The translations under genes and the position numbers were made by a program. From assembly GCA_013365325.1 (NCBI GenBank), contig JABVXV010000063.1:62001-126000 (forward strand): a DNA stretch of 64,000 nucleotides, read 5' to 3'. Positions 26,683 to 39,800 of this stretch are shown piece after piece. The notes beneath the pieces were generated by a model that searched no databases, had not been told where the DNA came from, and saw only the letters and a program-made list of their open reading frames with translations. The stretch comes from Dipetalonema caudispina. Lineage: Eukaryota > Nematoda > Chromadorea > Rhabditida > Onchocercidae. Each line of letters opens with the position of its first letter. The first letter of the stretch is position 1.

Positions 26683-27116
26683 CTTTATTATATTCTAATT
26701 CATTGCACACATCTAAAAGTATAACGGAAATTATTGAAATGTAGTGTAAAATTAAATACGAGTAAATGCGGTGACATTTCTTTATTGTATAGTTTGTTTC
26801 AGTTATAAAACCAATCCTTCCTAATTTTAAAAGAAAAGAAAGGTTAAAAAAGAGAGTAATCCCACAAGAAACAATTCATCCTCTACTTGCCCGTTTCGTT
26901 AACTCTTAGCATCCAAATCCAAACAACATAACACTTCAGAGCGCATTGTTGTCACTGGAGTGTTGCATTCCACTGATATGCTACAGACCGTAAAATGGAA
27001 AAGATTGGATTATGCATGGTGCGGGATGTTTGTTAACTTTAAGGCTTGGGAAGCGCATTAAAGGCGTGTGGGATGATAAAGTTTGCTTTTTAGAACTTTG
27101 ATACAGTTGTTTAGAA
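26683..27116. promoter_or_regulatory. Shared upstream region of TMPPE (-) and AMSH (+)
   Basis: 434 bases separate the two divergent start codons, so both promoters and both 5'UTRs must fit here unless trans-splicing is used. No TATA box or other specific site can be defended from the sequence alone. Confidence 0.45.
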
Positions 27117-30100
27117 ATGGAACGAAATGTAGATGTTATATGCGATCCGAATCTTCGGATGCGAATTACTTTGAATATGGCAACGGCTCAGGAAGTCAGC
27201 CCAACAGTCCCTATTAATCGGTTTGCTTTCCGAGTTTCATTTTGAGCAGTTATAAGCCCGAAATTATGTTTGAAAGAACTCCAAGGCCTACTTTACATCT
27301 TACTACATCGTGGTATGTGACCCTAGACACTAATAAGTTTTTGTTCTCCAACTTGCGACGGCGGGTAAGGTTTCTGGCAGATTTTATAATATTAAGCATT
27401 ATTACTACGTATAAGTTTCATTGTAGTAACTTAGAGAGAAGCTTTTTCTCGGGTTGCTTAAGTGAAAGATGAATTAGCGCTTATCCTACACTTTTGGCGA
27501 AAATTCATTTGTTTCTGCTGTCAGTGTATCTATCCCGTTCTCCTGATCAAGCCAAAGCATTAGTGAAGATTATCGCTTTTTTAATCTTTTCTTGAAACTG
27601 TGTTATGATTCTTCGATAAGTACCTCTTTTTGATTGCTGGATTTTTGATATTTTTTATGAATATATTTCCCAATATGTAGAAGAAGAGTGTTTAAGTTTG
27701 AATATAATTAAAAAAAGATAAAAACATGCTTCGGTTGCTTATCTTTTCTATTTCCCACTAAACAGAGCATGGTGGCTCCGTAATTGCTTCTGGATTTGTC
27801 GCCATGAGTTTACATTTCACGTTTGTGTGGTTTTTTTTTTTCAGTTATTACCGAAGTCTGAATGAAATGTATCGTGTTGCTGGCTTTTGTATAGAAGATA
27901 AGGATTATGAAAGAGCATTTATTTACTATATGCGGTTTGTGAGGTTTGCTCTCAATTTTTTTCCCCAAAAGTATTTCTGTTCTGGGCAGTTCCCTATAAG
28001 GTAGAGGTCCTTCAACTCTTTGGTTTAGTCTACATGACAGAATTAACAAAGATCATTTCTCGTTTTCTTCTGTCTTTATGTTTTGATTTCAGATTTACCC
28101 AGTTCCTCATTATTCATGCAAAACGTTTGTTGTTTGTATTCTTCGTTTTGAAATAAACATAGTTTCCCAAAAAGCCCATATTATTTCATGTTACTGCAGC
28201 TTAGCGGTCGAAGGATTACCGAAGCACAAACAGTACAATGGCTTTTCGTCGGTCGAAAAAACTAAAGCGGAAACTGTGCTTCGGGATGCGTTCGTGAAGG
28301 CGGAATCGTTGAAGGAACGGTTGAAAAAGAAATATGAAGAAGAAGCAGTCATAGCAAAACAGAATGCGGAGAGGAGGATTACTGATGTGTGTTTTAAATA
28401 TGTTCAAAATTTTTAGATTTCCAGTTGGAGTGATTTATGCATTTATGTGATCAGATTTGTGGAGTGTAAACCCCTTTCTTCTGTGTGAGGAATTGTATTT
28501 TCCCATCATTTGTATGATTAATATAGAATGCAGCTTTGGTTCGGAAAAAAGATGTGTCTCCGGTTCATGATGTCGTGGCATGCAATCGGTTTCTTGAAAT
28601 AACTGATCACAAGAAGTCTGATTCTGCGACAGTTATGTTCGACAGCAGGTTGAGTATTCTTTTCAATTCATGCAGCTTCCTACTGAAATTTAATTTCTTC
28701 GGTTGTTGGGTTTATTTGGCTCTGCGAAAATTTCTGTCAGTGTACATTTTTAAGGACTAATATTTTATTCAACTGTAATTGGTATAGTTTGAAGGTCTTT
28801 AGCAGTGAAGTTAGGACCAAATTCAATCAAAATATAAATAGATAAGCATTGTGCTTCCTATTCTTATTTTTCCATTACTTGATAGAAATACTGCAGCTGT
28901 CAAATATCGGCATTATGCTCTTGACATTCTTGACTCTGAACTTAGGTTCAGGGATGCAAACTCAGAAGTGTCATTTCATAGTTATTTATATGACTTTTAA
29001 GAGTACTAGAAGTTTCTTGAATTAAAGTGCCACAAATTATATGTCCGCGGTTCGAAATCATTTGAATGATCTCTGCTTTTTTGACTATTGAAGATCTTTT
29101 CGAATTGACTGATGTTTCCATGCAATTCAAAATATGAGAATTTTGATGTATTTATTACATTCAATAACATATTCAGGAATCGCGCTCATAAGGAAGTTGT
29201 TGTTGCGGGTGATCTTGTGGAAAATTTTCTACGCTTGGCGCAAATTAATACGAATCGTAATGTAGAAACATGTGGAATTTTATGTGGCTCACTGGTTTGT
29301 TTTGAATCATTTTCATACCACTGCTGTTTTCCTCTGATATCAATTATTTGGGGTCTACTTTAAGAAGGGTCAATTCCCGTGATGACTCTTTTTTAAATCC
29401 GAAATTGCTTGTGGTATTGTAATGGACTTGTTACTCTTCTTTCAATTATATGATGTTTTTGTGATTGGCAAGCTTACTATTTCTTGGCTTAGGCGTGTTG
29501 AAAAAAGCAAGACGACTTTCCGGTATGCTTGAATTGTATTTGAGATTATCAAAGACGTACATTTGGATAAGAAGGAACCGTGTGTAAAAGGTGTAGAAAA
29601 ATCCAGTTTAGTTGCTCTAAAAAAAATGCATTTTTTAAAATCAAGTTTGATTTCTTACTTTCTTCCTGGAATCTGTTTTTGATTGCATTATTACAGATAA
29701 TTATCTTGATAGACACTTTTTAAGGTCAGTGGAGGAGTGTGTCGTATAACACATGCCGTGGTGCCAAAGCAAACTGGCGCTGCTGATAGCTGTGATACGC
29801 ACAACGAAGAGGAAGTATTTGCATATCAAGATGTCAATAATTTGATCACTCTGGGATGGATACATGTACTTTTTTTCAAAATTATTGATAAACTATTTTT
29901 CATACTGTTCTAGTCAACTTGTTTTTGGTGGTCAATCTTATTCACTGAGCATAGATATGAACCATTTCTTACATTCTTTTTCAGTTGAACGCTTCAACGT
30001 ATACACCGATAAATTCCTATTAATTAAATTAAATCTTTAAGCTTTCAATTACCTCTACTGAAAGTTTGGAATATTTAAGTTTAAAAATTTCTACTACCAT

Positions 30101-30638
30101 ATGTACTATGTTAGATAATTCCTTATCAAGTTTGTCTGATTCGAAAATACCGATATTTTAAAATAATATGATAAGTCTCCGAAGGTAAGAATGATAATAC
30201 GCCAGGTTTTTTGCTCATACTGTATATTGTCAGTTCGGTTTATCCTGTATTGTCGTATCATTTTATTGCAGACTCATCCATCACAGACAGCATTCCTTTC
30301 TAGTGTTGATCTTCATACACACTGTTCCTATCAACTGATGTTGTCAGAGGCTGTTGCGATCGTCGTTGCTCCAAAATTCAATGAGTGAGGTTTATTTCAT
30401 CTCAAAAGTTGAGCAGCTGAGTTATACATCACTTTATTTGTTAGCTTATGAACAATCTGTAACTCTCACTTATTTTAGGGTGGGTATATTTCGTTTGTCA
30501 GAACGTGGTATGAAGGAAATTGGCGGATGCTGCAAAGCAGGTTTTCACCCCCATGAAGATTCTGCAGCTCTGTTTTTTTACTGTCATGATGTACGTTTCG
30601 AAAATTCGCTAACAGCAGTTGTTGTTGATTTGCGGTGA
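27117..30638 (+). CDS. STAMBP: AMSH/STAMBP-family JAMM deubiquitinase
   Basis: Zinc isopeptidase that trims Lys63-linked ubiquitin from endosomal cargo with ESCRT-0/III. Eight exons: 27117-27220, 27845-27943, 28200-28386, 28527-28648, 29177-29294, 29725-29865, 30272-30384, 30479-30638; 347 residues, shorter than human STAMBP (424). The N-terminal MIT/USP8-dimer-like helical region ([34 protein letters not shown]) leads into a charged helix ([13 protein letters not shown]). The catalytic MPN+ domain has Glu in VETCGILCG, the JAMM motif [14 protein letters not shown], then LHTHCSYQ, and the second, structural zinc site in CCKAGFHPH. All metal ligands are present, so it should be active. The linker between MIT region and catalytic domain is short. 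All phases agree. Head to head with TMPPE. Confidence 0.96.
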
Positions 30639-33600
30639 CTCATTGATTATTTTTGAACCATGAGGATGGAGAGGATGTAATCTGAATCATCCTTAGTTTT
30701 GTGCTGTGATTTTGTGATTCAGTTGTAAGTTTTATTAACATTCTTTAAGTTGTGGATTTAAAACTTTATATATATATATATATATATTCGTCCCCTAATG
30801 TAAACCACGAAAATCATAATTGTGATTTTAATGGAAATTTTGTAAATATTCTTTGAAGCGATTAACAAAAACGCTACGGGAATCTAATTTTTATACCACA
30901 TCTCTAATTTCTGATGAACTGTGAATATTGTTTCACTATCAGTTAATCCGCTGATTTGATGTTGCCTTTGTATTTTTTTTTTTTAATATGTGTTTTTTTT
31001 TTTTAAATGTCCTTATGTATATTTGTTTTCTTTATGAAAATCTACTATTTAAGTTGACTTCAGTAAGTATTGGATTTAGCTGAAAAGTATACCATCCGCT
31101 CAACATTGAAAGCACGGAATTTTGATGGCACTTGATGGGAAACCCAAATTATAATCCAAAAAAAACTCTCGGACTATCAACAAACTATTTATTTTTGAGA
31201 GAATATGTATTTGTTGTGGCTTAATTGTAATGATGTTTAATCGCATTTCAAGAAGTAATTTTCCAAGAATTCTCATTCAAATTAAGTTGGGATGACCTTT
31301 CGTGTCGATTGCCATGATTTTTAAAGTGATTAACTGGCGATCAATGATTACATGGACTGTCAATTGGTAAATTGAGAAGACTGTGAGTAATCTCATGGAA
31401 CGTTTAAACAGTAAAGATACATCTGCAACTGGTGATGCTGTTTGCTTTATATTGAAAGTCTTCACAATTACTAGTGCAATAACCAACATGATGATGTAGC
31501 AGAAAATTAATGGAACAAAAGTTCGGTTGAGAAATGAATAAAATATCTAAAAAGTGAAAGAATGGAGTGGTTTATGGGCCACCGGCACTATCAGCTGTTG
31601 AGTGTCGATCAGTTTAGGAAAGCACAGTTGCGCTGGGTAGCTTTTAAAGCACCCTTTGCTCGAAAATGTTTCCACCCTGTTCCACTAAATTAAAAATTGA
31701 ATTGGTTCGTATGTGTGATACTAATAGTTTCCTTGTTTTTGGTTTTGAAGCTGTGATGCTACTTTAACCACCTTTCATCATCACTTCTCTGTTAATCACA
31801 ATCACAAAATTTTTGAAGTCTTTTGTTATTATGAAGGAGGAATTTCTAAACCATATGAATTTTTATTTCTTGAAATGAACAAAAGTGCTCAAAAATGCTC
31901 AATCTAATAATCAGTTGTTCCTGAGTTTGGGCAATATGACTGCTGAATTTTTAAGAAACATTGAAGTTAAAATCACATGAGTAACTTTAAAGTGAAGGAG
32001 TCTTACTACATAATTCAATCGGTACTCGTGTGATAGTCTTTACATCATTTATAGTTCGTGGTGACTGTTCATTAAAAAATTTTTAGATTATCTGCTCAGT
32101 TAAAATTGAAGTAGTTGTTTTGGTGCATTAAAGGAATTGCATCGACCAGAAACGATCTAGAAATTTTTCTTCGACAATTCAAGAATAAATTTGTGATAGC
32201 GGGAAAAATTTGTTAGGAAAAAAGTTTTTTTTTTTTTTATTAGCAGGACTTAGTAAGAGATTTTTGTGGATAGTTTATTGTCTGCTTGCAATTTTTGCCG
32301 TTAGATTATCCGATTCTGGAAGTATGAATTTATGACCTTCAGAAATGACGATGTTAGAAGCTCAATCTTTATTTTTGCACAGTATAGTTAAAAACTGGTG
32401 ATCACCAATTTCATGTTCCCGACTATACAGTTTGGTGGGATTTTCAGCAATGGAAGAAAGTATGTAGAGAAAAGTACAGTTTTATGATTAGAATCTTTGT
32501 TTTACATTCATTTTCAGCAGAGATCAATGTTACATTAATGGTTAGTGTTGCGTGATTGCTCTTGGACGGATTTGCTTTTTCTTGAATTGTTTTAGTCAGT
32601 TTTATTGAAACAAAAGTATGATTGAATGCTTCTTACCTTGATAAGCGGATCGATGTGATTTCACTTTGCTCAACACTAATCTCAAAGTGATTGATATCTT
32701 TAAATGTAGTTGGGATCAGCGAGAAAACAAGTATTCAATCTCAATCAGTTGTTGTAGATTGTTCAAATAATTTTCTGTTTCCGAGTGAGCATGTTTTTGT
32801 TTTACTTATTTTGTTGAATGTACTAACTAGTAAATGATAATCAGACTTAGATTAGGGAAAAAAAGTATGAAAAGGTATTGATACATACCTCTAATCTGTA
32901 TGTCTTACTCATTCAATCAATGCATTTTGGATATTTAATTTTGAGAATGTAGTGCTGTTTCAAGTGGAGATGATTATGTTGGTGAAGTGAAAAGAAAGAT
33001 GTGTGTGAGTTAGAGGGATGAAGAAGTTCTGTGTGGATCCGGATCCTTAACAACAACTAGAGCTCGATCTTACACTGGCGAAACTCGAGAATAGCGCAAA
33101 GTTCATCCTCTGTCTTTCCTAAAAGCGTGCGTAAAAATGTTACTGGATAGCTATTGTATTGAATGTAATACTACGATCTGTTTCTCTTTCTAGCTAATTT
33201 ACAATACGTCTCAAATTGCGCACGGCACCTCTTACCTTCATCATCATACTTTCTATCATTGGCGTAATGGCCTTTCTTTTCATCTTCCTCTTTTTACACT
33301 TCATCATAATCTGCTTCATCCCATATCTCTCCATTCAAAACTAACTGATTTTTGCAGAATGTTACAATTTCACTATAATTCTTTTCACATTTACTAAATC
33401 CATTAGCTTAATACTTGGAAACGATCATCTCACTGCTGTCTAGACTAATGTCGATCTGCAATATTTTGCAATCGAAAATATGACAAGCACAGAAAATGTT
33501 TCTTACACACTCCGTTTTGTGCTTAAAAAAAAGAACAAGAAAAAAGGAAGAAACGATCAATTTGTCTCAATAATGATTTCATTTGAAACCTATTATATGC

Positions 33601-33814
33601 AACTTTTTTTGATTTTTCTAAACAAACCATTTGTTAAGCAAATGGCTTGTTGTGTATTTGTCAGCCCAATTTCAATTTTCGTTTCTAAATCAAATTTATG
33701 CGCCATCAGCATATTCATAAAATCCAGGTTAGCTTGAAATATGCAATTCTTTAACGAGAACTATGCATTGTAAAGATTGTATGTAATTTTCTGATGCTTT
33801 TAAAAAAAATTTAG
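30639..33814. other. Gap between AMSH and the LIM gene
   Basis: 3.2 kb holding two minus-strand receptor exons (31684-31352, listed separately) and a (TA)n run at 30767-30788. A possible third minus-strand exon (about 32706-32632) reads PTTFKDINHFEISVEQSE before a GTAAGA donor but cannot be tied to the receptor. The rest is A+T-rich without recognisable features. Confidence 0.45.
31352..31684 (-). CDS. Partial 7TM receptor: loop 2 to start of TM6
   Basis: Two minus-strand exons join in phase: 31684-31589 (32 codons, after a TTTAG acceptor) and 31546-31352 (65 codons, GTAATC donor). The first has the Cys-containing extracellular loop 2 pattern GCFKSYPAQLCFPK. The second is a classic TM5 with its Pro (RTFVPLIFCYIIMLVIAL), followed by a basic intracellular loop 3 and the start of TM6 (FKRSMRLLTVFSIYQL). 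The pattern resembles nematode rhodopsin-like peptide receptors. No TM1-4 or TM7 exon was recognised within 3 kb on either side, so this is either a gene with diverged, widely spaced exons or a remnant. Confidence 0.55.
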
Positions 33815-36800
33815 GAGATGACAGAAATGGAGGAGGATCCATACGCAGTAAGCTCGGATACAGATACTGAATCATTGAAGGGTCCACCGCCAAAAATCAG
33901 CATTGAAGGTCGCTCTGTTGCTGATATTTCTTCACTTGTATGCTTTTTTAACTTGAAGGATGAGTCACATGAATAGCATATTTGAATTCACTTGAAACAC
34001 TGAGATACAGCGTAAAATTGCAGTTTGCCCATAATATTGAATCATCTTTGGCTACTTGCACTATAAATTTTTATCGGTGTCCAAATATAGTTCTGTCTGA
34101 TGTAACTTCCTTTCATCGTCTGAAGACCACTGCACTGAAAGAGCATAACCTGGTGACAATTCTAGTCTCATTTATCCTATCAAATCCATTTTATTTTCAC
34201 GGCTAAGAATGTTGAAAACATCAAGCTGATAACAAAAGCAAGGGAAATAAATCATGTAGAGTCATGAAAAATAATACCCAAGTCATTACTTTGCATTGGT
34301 ATTGTACAGGCATAAAATTAAATTTTGGGTCAGTCTGAATGACTGGCTAACGTATAATCTGTTCTGTCTGCGCGATGTTTTTAATGCAGTTATTTCTTTA
34401 TTACTTGAGTAAGTTACTTGGTTCATTTGAAAATAAAAATAAAAAAAACCACCATCAACTGAACTAAAGAGCGACCTGACAAATTAGTTCGATGGGTATC
34501 AATGTTAATCCCTTTCAAAGAATCCAGGTTCATTGAGCATTTTACTTTACCATTAGTATTACGATAAATAATCGAATACTTGACAGTTCTAGTGATTTTG
34601 AAATAAGCGCATTTCGATTATCGTGTCTGGTGAACGAGTATTTAATACACTATAAACGATTGCTATGACTATCCTGTCGTTTAGTATAATTAATATGTAC
34701 TCTTGCAAATGTATTTTGTTGATGGAGTTGGTGATGAAAAAAGTTTTAAAAATCCAATTAAAATTTAAAATCATGTGCAGTAAAATGATATATCTTTGCT
34801 TTATCAGTTGGCTTTCAGAAAGCCGCTTTGAAGGAAACAAAAGAGGCACTGAAGGATGAGAAACGGCTAGAGGAATTGAATCAATTGAAGGAAAAATCCG
34901 AAATACATAAAATAAAAAGAGACTTTATTGAGGGTATGCATTTCACTTTAAATTCATTTCAAAAAAATATAAATTCAGGTGAGAAAATTAAAGATTATGT
35001 AAATACTTATAATTGCAATAAGTTATAAAACATTGAAAACAATTGAAAACTCGTGATACTATCGTATAATTTTTTCCTAAAATTTCGAAACATTTGTTCC
35101 GTGCTTTATTGTTTTACATTTCTTTTGATATACACTAAACAAATTTGTTTGACTGACCCTTGCAATTATGCAATTGTTATTGGTGATGCTAAGTTCTAGG
35201 TAAAACAAAAAATGAGTTGGAGAATGAAGCGAAGCCGGTAGATGAGGAACGTGAACAACTTGCCGCCGTTACAAAAGTATGCTTCATATCAACTTTAATC
35301 TTCAAAAAGCGAAGGAATCTTTTTTCTTCACAAAATATTCTCAGAAATATTACTCATCCTCCGATAACCGTGGAATTGACTGTTTTAGCGACCTTTCCAT
35401 GTGTTTTTTCCAAGAGGTCTGTATAGAGTCGTATTTGGCCTGAAGATCCATCACCACCAGGGAGACACAAATACAGTCAAATATCTAAGCAGCCCTGGTA
35501 AGCTGGTGCTATGATTTTGATTTCCTACCAATTTTTTTCTTTTTGCTTGCTGATTTTGTAGCCTTTTCAGGAAAAGTATTCGAAGTTCAGAAATAAATTT
35601 GAGAATCTTCCGGAAGTGATGAAAGAGAATCTCGAAGAACGTCTGAAAACCATGGAGAAAGAGTTGACAGGTGTTGGAAAAGAAAATTTAGAAAACATCA
35701 AGGACGCTTTCGAAAATCCTCAAGAAGGCAATAAAAATGAACGCGAGCAAATTGTTATTGAACGTTCAGAAGCAGACAAAAGGCGAGTGATGAGGACATT
35801 TGCCCAGGTTTCCTACATTTAATTAATCTTGAATAATTTTTCTCAACATCCTTAAATTTTATAATAAATGTTAGCTTACAATTAGCAAACAATTCATATA
35901 TTTGTTGGATCTTCGCTAATACTATATCTTTAACAGGACTCTCCTCTAAGACATAAAAATGATTCATTTTTTTTTAGGCGGACCTTACAGCAGATGACGC
36001 TCCGAAGGAATGTGCAGTATGTTTGAAAACAGTTTATCCTGTTGAAAGGATCTTTGCTAATAAGCGAAATTATCATACACAATGTTTTAAATGTGTCAAA
36101 TGCGGTAAAAAATTGACGTAAGCTAATTGTTACTGTTTTCACAATTAGGATATTTTTGGTTGATTAAAGAAGCGTTTTTTTAAGAAGAGTTTGTAGGTTA
36201 AAATGTTTATCTTAATTTCATTGCATCATTCAGATTATAAGAATACATTTTTACCGCCACAGTTGACATTATTCGAGCTATTTCGCTTTTCCTTGAGTAG
36301 AATCAACATTGAGCATCAAGCACTTTTCCACTCAAAATTTTTGATTGCTGTTCAGGTCAACAAATTACAACATGCACGAAGAACAACTGATGTGTAAAGT
36401 TCATTACATTGAAATATTTCATCCAGAAATTGCGAAAACAATGGATCCAGCCACAACAGAAGGCTAGTTTTTAGAAAAATAGAATTATTCCCGTTATCTT
36501 TTTCACTTTCTAACCCTATTTCTATGACATTTAACGCAGTTCAATATCTCATCGATTTTATATTAACAACTTAATGAGAAATAAATTACAGAGGATGAAA
36601 AGGTGGAAGAAGAAGAAGAAGAAGAATATGCAATATCATCGAAACCAAAACAGCTTGGGGATGATGTCATTAAAAGTAAGTCTTAGTTGGTTCAGTTTTG
36701 TTCCCATAAATGACAACGTTTTACGTTGAAGTGCAAAGTGTAAACCTGTGTTCTGAAAAATTTATGCATTTTTTTTTCATTCCGACTTTTCTCATTTTCC

Positions 36801-39800
36801 CATTTTTAGATGCACTTGTAGTTACTGTTTTCATGAGAAAGTCTAAAGGGTCATAATTTTACCTTAAAAAATTTACAGCGCTTTTTTCTACCGTAGAGAA
36901 AGTAGTGAATCAATTCTTCCTTGGAAAGTAATGGAATTCTTTGTTCCTTTCTTGAATTTTGTCTCTTTATTTTTCTTCATTTCCCTAATTCTTTTTTATA
37001 AAAAATTTAGAATTATTTTTCTGCATTTGTTTAATTGAATTAATTCATTTCCTATATAACCTAAAGACTCAAAATCTATCATGAACATAACAGCAAGAAT
37101 ATTGGACTGTAATGATAAGAAACATATGCATTGAAATGGTTTATGTATTGATAGGAGGATATCAGTGGGAGAAACTTTTCTTATCATATTTATTAGAGAG
37201 AGAGAAAGAGCGAATTTCCCTCTTTTAATATTCTTGCAATAAACCATTTCATGGGAGATATTCATAACAAAACTTCAATCGTAAGAAGGTGGGGAAGAGA
37301 GGCAAGGAGGTGGGATGAACTTATATTGTGATGTGGGTGATGACGATGGTGGTAACAGTGTGACCGATTGAACTTCTTCGGTACACTGACCATATTTCAT
37401 CTTTCTGTAAAATGGACAACTTCACTGGAGTTTACGTATCAATTACAGGTGAAATTTACTCACTTCTCTAGTCACTACTCTTCCACTACCTTTAATAACC
37501 ACTTCTCAATACATCTTTTAAAGTCATTCGTACAATTTTGAAAATAAAAAACATGAAGTTAAAACTTTACTGTTCTTGTTTATGTACTCTCTGAAATGCT
37601 AAATGAAGATTACAAATAATGGCTAGATGAAATTTTCTCTTGTTCATTTCACAGCTTTTTGAGTATAATTCATAAAGACCTATAAATATGTTAAGAGCCC
37701 AAAATTCGATAGATAACGATTTATTTTTCCGGAAAATCCATTCTTTACCATTTTTTTTCCATTCATATAATGAATCAGTACCATATCTTCCATAATTGAC
37801 GATTTTTGTCATGCCAACTGGATCAACAGTTCAAGAACAAGCCTGTTAAGAATCACCTCTAAAGCTTATTCCCTATTTTCCTTTGAATGCCTTCATTAAA
37901 TTCATCTCTTGATAATTCATAGCGATAAGCAATTTTTTCCGATTGTAAAGAGAAAAATAGCTCCATTCCAAAAATTTTGTTGAAATTGATCTAGTCCTCA
38001 TAACTTATCCTCTTTTCACAAATTTTAAAAATTCTACCAAGCTAATGTTAATTTTGTTATTTCTCAGTTACTTTGATTTACCTAGTGCCCGGCAAACCTA
38101 ATTCTCTAACACTTCTTTAACTTTTCAAGCCATTTTATTTCTTCCAAATATTTCAATTATCTTTCATGTTATTTATCACAAGGTTTAAGTTGCAAAAATA
38201 CTGTCTGATAACTTTTTTTTTTTTTTTTTTTTTGAAAAAAGGTCACAAAAAGTCGCAATGCGAAAAGACCTTGAGTATCTACTCACGTTTGCTGAGTCTC
38301 TATTTGTTACACAAATCTCTGCAAACTTTTTCAGACATGCCTAATATAGATGCTTATCTATAATAAATACTGATAAGATAAAGATTTGTTCGTGATATAA
38401 ATTTCACAGCTTATGAAAAAATAAGCGTGTTTCTGCTTTTCCGTTGCTTATGTGAAGTACATGAAAAGGAAAACTGCGTTATTTGCACTTATCTCGTATC
38501 GTAAGTAAAAATAACCTTGTTGTATTTGTGTGACGACCCATATGATATGGGAACAGAATTGCTCTACGATCGCTAAGGCGGGCCATTTTTTACACTAATA
38601 TGCCATATTAGAATAGTGTAAAAATCTTTTTCGTTTTATACGAATTTTTCAATAAATCTGTTGAGGTCATCTAAAGATGATATTATGAGGGAAATCAGTC
38701 GAAACCTATTGGTTCTCAGTCAGAATTTTGACAATGACAAGCTTTTTGAACCAGATTCTAACAAATAGGAAAGTAGGCACAACGAAATTACCTGAGAAAT
38801 ATCAGGTTTTCCATTTTTTGGTTTTCAGGTAAAAGTTATTGCAAAGCTCGTCCTTACCATTACTATTTACTTTTTCAAATTGTATATGACCATTAATAAG
38901 CCAGAACTATCATAGAAATCAAAACCAGTAATACCTATGATTTGAAAGCCTTTTTAACATGTTATCAATGTGAGTTTCAGGCGGTACAAAATTGGACGAT
39001 TTGTCCACAATTGGATCATTAAAGGCTAGAAAAGGAGATTGGGAAAATTCTGCGAAAGAGGCAGAAGCTGTGCTTACTGAGAAGAAAAATATTGTTGATG
39101 AGATTATTTCAGGAAAAGTGAAAGCTAATTTGGAAAAGTATGTATTTTAATTGCGTGAACAATACGGTTAAAGGACAAACAAAAAAAAAAGTTACCGGTA
39201 TTAATGAACTAAAATTGTTCCGAGTATTGAGTAAACTTTAGTTGGGATGTTGAAGGAGGTTGATTGAAACAAAAAAAGGAAAAAAGCAGGAAGGAAATTT
39301 AAGAGTATGACAAATTTTAAAGCTAATTATATCTAGCAATTGAGAAGGCGTTTTAGTGGTTCACCTATATCCAAAACTCTTTTTTTTATTGTAAAGATAA
39401 AGAGGGAAGGGAGTTGAAGAGAAGGAGTGGAATATTTGTTATATACCATATATAACACACTTTATTTAATAGGACAAAAATTTTCTTGGTCAGCTTATCG
39501 TCTGAAAATGTGGTTGTCTTTCTGTAGATTTGTCATGGGTGCTGCTAATGAAGAAGAGGAAGAAGAGGAAGAAGACGATGGAAGAGATCCAAATATCGTC
39601 CGTGAAGACAAGAAACGTCGTAAGGAGGAATTTAACTTCGAACGGGTTTGACATTCTAAATGTTGCATATCAAATTTAAATCTGAAAAAGTTACATTTTG
39701 TTCCTTTAAAAAAAAGTTATGAAGTTTTAAAAATGTGAAATGAATCATTGACTTTCCGGTTTCCTTGCTAAGAGATGATTGCCGCAAGAATTTAGGTAGG

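Noticed and set aside
33036..33047. GGATCCGGATCC doubled palindrome
   Set aside because: A 12-base match with no wider symmetry; most likely chance.
33199..33348. Plus-strand hydrophobic frame resembling two membrane helices
   Set aside because: It lies in a pyrimidine-rich tract, and its hydrophobicity is explained by base composition. It is on the opposite strand to the receptor exons.
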